This document shows, piece after piece, positions 33,289 to 37,258 of a stretch of DNA of 37,258 bases. The translations under genes were made by a program, and so were the position numbers. Location of the stretch: assembly GCA_018005585.1 (NCBI GenBank), contig JAGMZX010000004.1, positions 12,132 to 49,389 of the forward strand, in the 5' to 3' direction. Within the stretch, counting starts at the first letter, position 1; every line of letters begins with the position of its first letter. This DNA is from Candidatus Hydrogenedentota bacterium (GTDB lineage Bacteria > Hydrogenedentota > Hydrogenedentia > Hydrogenedentales > JAGMZX01). The notes below the pieces were generated by a model. The model saw nothing but the letters and a program-made list of their open reading frames with translations, did no database searches and was not told the DNA's origin.

Positions 33289-34104
33289 ATGAATAATGGC
33301 GACTGGCTGAAAGACATCATCAAGGAAACGCGGCAGTTGCTTGAGCAACACGCGCATGGCGCCCGGCGCACCATTGTGCTCTCTCCGGAGGTGGCGGCCA
33401 TGCTGGAACAATTCACGCCCGGGGAAAGCGTTCCCGAAACCGCCGGGGAGGTCGCTGAAGTGGAAACCGCCGCGCCGGAAGAGCCGGCATCTGAAACGGC
33501 CGGGGACCCATCCTGCGCGGATACGAGGAAGGAGGAGGCGCGGACGGCTCTTGCCGCTCTCGCGACGGAAGTGGCGCAGTGCGTCAAGTGCGGACTTTTC
33601 GAATGCCGGACGCAAACCGTTTTCGGCGATGGGGAGCCGGACGCGAAGCTGGTGTTTGTCGGGGAAGCGCCGGGTGCGGAAGAAGACCGCCAAGGCAAAC
33701 CGTTCGTGGGGCGCGCGGGCCAGTTGCTTACGGATATCATCGAGAAGGGGATGAGCCTGAAGCGCCGGGACGTGTACATCTGTAACGTGCTGAAGTGCCG
33801 CCCGCCGGGGAACCGCAACCCGAGCCCCGAAGAGGTCTACTATTGCGAGCCGTATCTCATCCGGCAACTGGAAATCATCCGGCCGAAGGTGATCTGCGCG
33901 CTGGGCAAGTACGCGGCGCAGACCCTGCTGAAGAGCACGGCGCCGGTCAATCGCCTGCGTGGCCAGTGGTGGAAGTATCACGACATCCCGCTGCGCGTCA
34001 CGTACCATCCCGCCTACCTGCTGCGCAATCCGTCCGACAAGAAGAACTGCTGGCTGGATATTCAGGAAGTCATGAAAGTGCTGCGGGGCGAAATCGCGCC
34101 CTGA
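33289..34104 (+). CDS. Family 4 (iron-sulfur) uracil-DNA glycosylase
   Basis: The enzyme removes uracil from DNA in base-excision repair. The 271-residue protein has an acidic, low-complexity N-terminal extension (about 1-90) not needed for the fold, then the glycosylase core. Motif A is [17 protein letters not shown]. The four cluster cysteines are Cys98 and Cys101 (CVKC), Cys170 ([11 protein letters not shown]) and Cys186 (YYCEPYL), as in family 4. The late motif [10 protein letters not shown] is also intact. The start [13 protein letters not shown] was chosen because the upstream frame only covers the antisense side of the Nudix-CPBP gene. The kinase gene follows 15 nt later, so cotranscription is possible. 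Confidence 0.92.
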   Translation: MNNGDWLKDIIKETRQLLEQHAHGARRTIVLSPEVAAMLEQFTPGESVPETAGEVAEVETAAPEEPASETAGDPSCADTRKEEARTALAALATEVAQCVKCGLFECRTQTVFGDGEPDAKLVFVGEAPGAEEDRQGKPFVGRAGQLLTDIIEKGMSLKRRDVYICNVLKCRPPGNRNPSPEEVYYCEPYLIRQLEIIRPKVICALGKYAAQTLLKSTAPVNRLRGQWWKYHDIPLRVTYHPAYLLRNPSDKKNCWLDIQEVMKVLRGEIAP

Positions 34105-34119
34105 GCGGTTGGTTATGTC

Positions 34120-35520
34120 ATGGAGCCTGCACACACACCCGAAACCCGCACGCTGCCTTTCAGGCCGCCCGTGCGTTGGCACAACTCGCTGTATTTCCGC
34201 GTCGTGCTCTTGTGCGGCGTGCTGCTCGTCTGTCTGCTCGGTTCGGTAGTGACCATATCGCGCTACTATTTCGAGGAGGCCGTCTCGGAGATGGAGGTGG
34301 AAGCCGCGCGGCTCGCCGACCGCATCAGCGTTGTCTTCGACGAGAACCCCGAAATCGACCTCGAATCCCTGGAACGGGAGTCCATGCGCCTCAGCGCGGG
34401 AAGCGATATCGAATTCGAGCCGTACACGGGCAACCGGTTCCAGGGTTCCATTACGCTCGAACGCGACCCGAACGGCCGTATCACGCGTGTGGCGCGCGTG
34501 CCGCTGCTCCTGGGCGACCGGCACGTATTGATGACACTGCAAGTGCCCGTGGAGCCGGGCGTCGAAGTGATGCGCGCGCTGCGCAACCGGAACATGCTCG
34601 CGTTGATCGCCGTGTTCCTGCTCACGCTCTCGCTCATGGTCTACTTCATTTACCGGGCGCTGCGGCCGCTGAAGGACCTGTCGGATTCGTGCGCCGCCAT
34701 TTCGAGCGGCGACCTGCGGCCCGTGGGCACGCGCCGCGCCGCGGGGGAAATCCGCGCGCTCGAAAACACGTTCAACGACATGGTCGCGGCGCTCAAGGAA
34801 AAAGAGATGGTCGAGGCGAAATTGCGCCAGGCGCAACGGCTTTCCGCGCTGGGCAACCTCGCGGCGGGCGTCGCGCATGACGTGCGCAATCCGCTCAACG
34901 CGATCAAGTTACTGTCGAGCCACGCCATCGACAACCTTGAAGGGGCCGAAGGGACCGCCGCCGCGCGCGGCCATCTTGAAACCATACGAAACGAGGTCGG
35001 GCGGCTCGAAGAGATCGTGTCAAGCTTCCTGTCCCTCGCGAAAGAGAGCGAGTTGAAGGCCGTCTCCTGCGGCGTGGACGCGCTGCTCGGGGAGTGCGTT
35101 CGCCTGATCCAGAAGGATGCCGAGGCGCGGCGGATACGGTTAAGCGCGGAGTTGCGCGCGAGCGGCGCCACGTTGCTGCTCGATCCGAAGCACTGGACGC
35201 GCGCGATCCTGAACGTGCTCCTGAACGCGCTGGAGGCGTGCCCGCCGGAGAGCCGCGTGCGCCTGTTCTCGCGCGTGAGCGGCGCCACGTGCGAGATCGA
35301 AATCCGGGACGACGGGCCCGGCATGACCGCGGAAGCCGCGGAGCGGGCGTTTGAACCCTATTTCACGACCAAGGCGGGCGGAACCGGCCTCGGCCTGTCG
35401 CTCACGCGCGGCATCATCGAGGAACACGGGGGGAGAATCGACCTGTACAGCGTTGCGGGGCACGGCTGTCAGGTGGTCATCAGCATGCCCATCGAGAATA
35501 CGAAAGCCCATGAAAGCTAA
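34120..35520 (+). CDS. Membrane sensor histidine kinase of an NtrC-type two-component system
   Basis: The 466-residue protein has two membrane helices (about 28-47 and 165-187) around a periplasmic sensor region of about 115 residues, a HAMP linker (RPLKDLSD...AISSGDL), and the kinase core. The H-box is GVAHDVRNPLNAI with His253. The N-box is ILNVLLNALEA, then DDGPGM, FEPYFTT and GGTGLGLSL. The layout matches kinases that pair with sigma-54 activators (ZraS/AtoS type). The sensor ligand is unknown. It overlaps the regulator by 11 bp, so the two are translationally coupled. Confidence 0.95.
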   Translation: MEPAHTPETRTLPFRPPVRWHNSLYFRVVLLCGVLLVCLLGSVVTISRYYFEEAVSEMEVEAARLADRISVVFDENPEIDLESLERESMRLSAGSDIEFEPYTGNRFQGSITLERDPNGRITRVARVPLLLGDRHVLMTLQVPVEPGVEVMRALRNRNMLALIAVFLLTLSLMVYFIYRALRPLKDLSDSCAAISSGDLRPVGTRRAAGEIRALENTFNDMVAALKEKEMVEAKLRQAQRLSALGNLAAGVAHDVRNPLNAIKLLSSHAIDNLEGAEGTAAARGHLETIRNEVGRLEEIVSSFLSLAKESELKAVSCGVDALLGECVRLIQKDAEARRIRLSAELRASGATLLLDPKHWTRAILNVLLNALEACPPESRVRLFSRVSGATCEIEIRDDGPGMTAEAAERAFEPYFTTKAGGTGLGLSLTRGIIEEHGGRIDLYSVAGHGCQVVISMPIENTKAHES

Positions 35521-36877
35521 GATCATTGTTGTTGAAGACGACGCGGTCCAGCGCGACATCATCGCGCAGATTCTGGAACAACGCGGCTACGCCGTGCGGC
35601 GCACCGCGTCCGCCGCGGAAGCCATCGACGCGATCAAGACCGAGCCCTGCGACCTGTTGCTGACCGACCTGAAAATGCCCGGCATGGACGGACTCGAACT
35701 GCTGCGCGCAACGAAGCGGGTCAATCAGGAAATCGAGGTGGTCGTGATGACCGCGCACGCCACGATTTCCACCGCCGTCACCGCGATGAAGGAGGGCGCG
35801 GTCGACTACCTGCAAAAGCCCTTCGACAAGGACGAACTGCTGCTGGTCGCGGCCAACGCCCTGGAACGCGGCGAACTGCGCCGCCAGAACCGCGAACTGC
35901 GGCAACTCGTGACCGACACCGTGTCGCTCGGCAATATCGTCGGCGATTGTGAGCCCATGCGGCAGGTGTTCGACCGCGTGCAGCGCGCGGTGCGTGTCAC
36001 CAGCACGGTGCTGATACTCGGCGAGTCCGGCACGGGAAAGGAACTCGTGGCGCGACACATCCATTTCGCCGGGCCGCGGCAGAAGAAGTCCTTTGTCGTC
36101 GTCAATTGCGCGGCGATCCCGGACAATCTGGTGGAATCGGAGCTGTTTGGGCATGAAAAGGGGGCGTTCACCGGCGCGGAGACCGCGCGGGCGGGCAAAT
36201 TCGAGACCGCCGATGGCGGGACGATCTTCCTGGACGAGATCGGCGACATGCAGTTGCCGAGTCAGGCCAAATTGTTGCGCGTGCTGCAGGACGGCTGCGC
36301 CGAGCGCGTGGGCGCGACCCAGCCGCGCAAGGTGGACGTGCGCGTGATCGTGGCGACCAATTGCGACCTCCGCAGACGGGTCGAGGAAGGCGCCTTCCGG
36401 GAGGATCTCTATTTCCGCCTCGACGTGCTGACCATCAAACTGCCGCCGCTGCGCGACCGCATCCAGGACCTGCCCCTGCTCGTGGCGCATTTCCGCGAGA
36501 AGCTGAAGCGGAAACTGGGTCTGGAGGCGGCCCCCGCCATCGACGCGGCGGTCATCGATGTATTCCGCCGCTACCGCTGGCCGGGCAACGTGCGCGAACT
36601 GGAACACACCCTCGAACAGTTGTTCATCCTGGCGGACCGGGGCCCCATTACCACCGCAATGCTTCCGGACAAGTTCCGCGAGCCCGCGCCGCTGCCGGCG
36701 GCGTGGGTTTTGCCGCCGGGCGGGATCGTGCTGGAAGACCTCGAACAGGACCTGATTCGCCAAGCGTTGCACGCTTCCGGCGGGCGCATCAAGGAAGCCG
36801 CCGAATTGCTCGGCATCAGCTACAAGACCCTGCAATACCGATTGAAGAAACACGAGATAGACCGTAACGTCGAGTGA
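35510..36877 (+). CDS. Sigma-54-dependent response regulator, NtrC family
   Basis: The 455-residue protein has a receiver domain (1-125, Asp53 in LTDLKMPGMDG), an AAA+ domain with Walker A GESGTGKE (171-178), the sigma-54-contacting loop GAFTGA (218-223) and Walker B IFLDEIGD, and a C-terminal Fis-type helix-turn-helix (about 418-450, IKEAAELLGISYKTLQYRLK). It should activate sigma-54 promoters when phosphorylated by the kinase before it. The ATG lies inside the end of the kinase gene. No -24/-12 promoter (TGGCAC-N5-TTGC) was seen in the window, so its targets probably lie elsewhere. Confidence 0.96.
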   Translation: MKAKIIVVEDDAVQRDIIAQILEQRGYAVRRTASAAEAIDAIKTEPCDLLLTDLKMPGMDGLELLRATKRVNQEIEVVVMTAHATISTAVTAMKEGAVDYLQKPFDKDELLLVAANALERGELRRQNRELRQLVTDTVSLGNIVGDCEPMRQVFDRVQRAVRVTSTVLILGESGTGKELVARHIHFAGPRQKKSFVVVNCAAIPDNLVESELFGHEKGAFTGAETARAGKFETADGGTIFLDEIGDMQLPSQAKLLRVLQDGCAERVGATQPRKVDVRVIVATNCDLRRRVEEGAFREDLYFRLDVLTIKLPPLRDRIQDLPLLVAHFREKLKRKLGLEAAPAIDAAVIDVFRRYRWPGNVRELEHTLEQLFILADRGPITTAMLPDKFREPAPLPAAWVLPPGGIVLEDLEQDLIRQALHASGGRIKEAAELLGISYKTLQYRLKKHEIDRNVE

Positions 36878-36889
36878 GGCTCGGAATTC

Positions 36890-37258
36890 ATGGCGGGCGG
36901 AGAAGAGGTCAAGCACATCTGCGTATACGCTTCTTCGAGCGATGCGTTGGACGCCTGCTATTTCGCGGCGGCGCGCGCGTTTGGGGCTCTGCTCGCGCGG
37001 CGCGGCGGCACGCTGATCTTTGGCGGCGGCTGCATCGGGCTGATGGGCGAAGCGGCGCGCGCGGTGCATGCGGGCGGCGGACGCGTCGTAGGCGTGATCC
37101 CCGACCGGCTTGTCCTTCCCGGGGTCGCGTATGAAAGCGCCGATGAGCTTATCGTGACACCCGACATGCGCACGCGCAAGGCCACGATGGAAGCGCGGGC
37201 GGAGGCGTTTGTCGCCCTTCCTGGCGGAATAGGCACGCTCGAGGAAGTGCTCGAGGTG
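36890..37258 (+). CDS. LOG family (TIGR00730-like) Rossmann protein, 3' end beyond window
   Basis: The frame is open from the ATG at 36890 to the window edge (123 codons, no stop). It begins MAGGEEVKHICVYASSSDALD, then GGTLIFGGGCIGLMGEAA, VVGVIPDRL, MRTRKATM and the hallmark PGGIGTLEEVLE. LOG proteins release the base from nucleoside 5'-monophosphates (cytokinin-activating or purine/pyrimidine 5'-nucleotide hydrolases). The family length is about 180-200 residues, so roughly a third is missing. GAGG overlaps the upstream stop, and the 12-nt gap fits an operon with the regulator. Confidence 0.92.
   Translation, partial: MAGGEEVKHICVYASSSDALDACYFAAARAFGALLARRGGTLIFGGGCIGLMGEAARAVHAGGGRVVGVIPDRLVLPGVAYESADELIVTPDMRTRKATMEARAEAFVALPGGIGTLEEVLEV

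Noticed and set aside
33259-34878. A 539-codon reverse frame over the glycosylase and kinase genes
   Set aside because: It spans two well-supported genes on the forward strand and is His/Arg-rich.

Overview
The window is high-GC bacterial chromosome with dense, mostly housekeeping genes interrupted by two very large exported repeat proteins. The best guess for the source is Candidatus Hydrogenedentota or a close relative. This rests on Gly-Glu (GEGEGE) linkers, dockerin-like tails with the pattern HSAD-N-D...LLR-IQFYN, and long chains of DUF5011/HYR-like Ig repeats, a combination I associate with that group. It is an inference from style; no marker gene was compared. No rRNA, tRNA, CRISPR, integrase or insertion sequence was seen.

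Layout. 1-1002 (-): start of a 4-TM PAS sensor histidine kinase cut by the window edge. 1220-4187 (+): the conserved block yicC-gmk-rpoZ-coaBC, followed by a GNAT acetyltransferase and a glycyl-radical-enzyme activase (to 5789). 5819-7216 (-): an aldehyde dehydrogenase with a near-consensus promoter and a palindrome at the predicted start of transcription. 7217-7859 holds three promoter-like sequences and a frame-broken gene remnant. 7860-15944 (+): a 2694-residue mosaic surface protein. 16047-19039 (+): argH and a REC-GAF-HD-GYP regulator. 19148-22217 (+): a nucleotide-sugar trio (glucose-1-phosphate cytidylyltransferase, SDR epimerase/dehydratase, C-methyltransferase). 22239-28595 (-): two exported proteins, one a helical domain fused to a BNR propeller and one carrying eight tandem Ig-like repeats with a dockerin-like tail. 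28596-29151 is mostly non-coding with one short decayed reading frame. 29152-33132: queC (+), then aspS and a Nudix-CPBP fusion (-). 33289-37258 (+): a family-4 uracil-DNA glycosylase, a histidine kinase/NtrC-type regulator pair, and the start of a LOG-family protein.

How the parts fit. The core genes cover purine nucleotide, CoA, arginine, queuosine and tRNA charging functions plus DNA repair. The accessory part is about the cell surface: two giant adhesin-like proteins that share Ig and dockerin-like modules, and deoxysugar synthesis. The most interesting hypothesis is that the Cys-rich C-terminal tail of the giant protein is a sorting signal, and that the CPBP-type intramembrane protease domain (here fused to a Nudix hydrolase) belongs to the kind of enzyme that handles such tails. 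Other points worth checking are a His in place of Ser/Thr after the P-loop lysine of guanylate kinase, the missing CDP-glucose dehydratase next to the cytidylyltransferase, and a glycyl-radical activase with no partner enzyme nearby.
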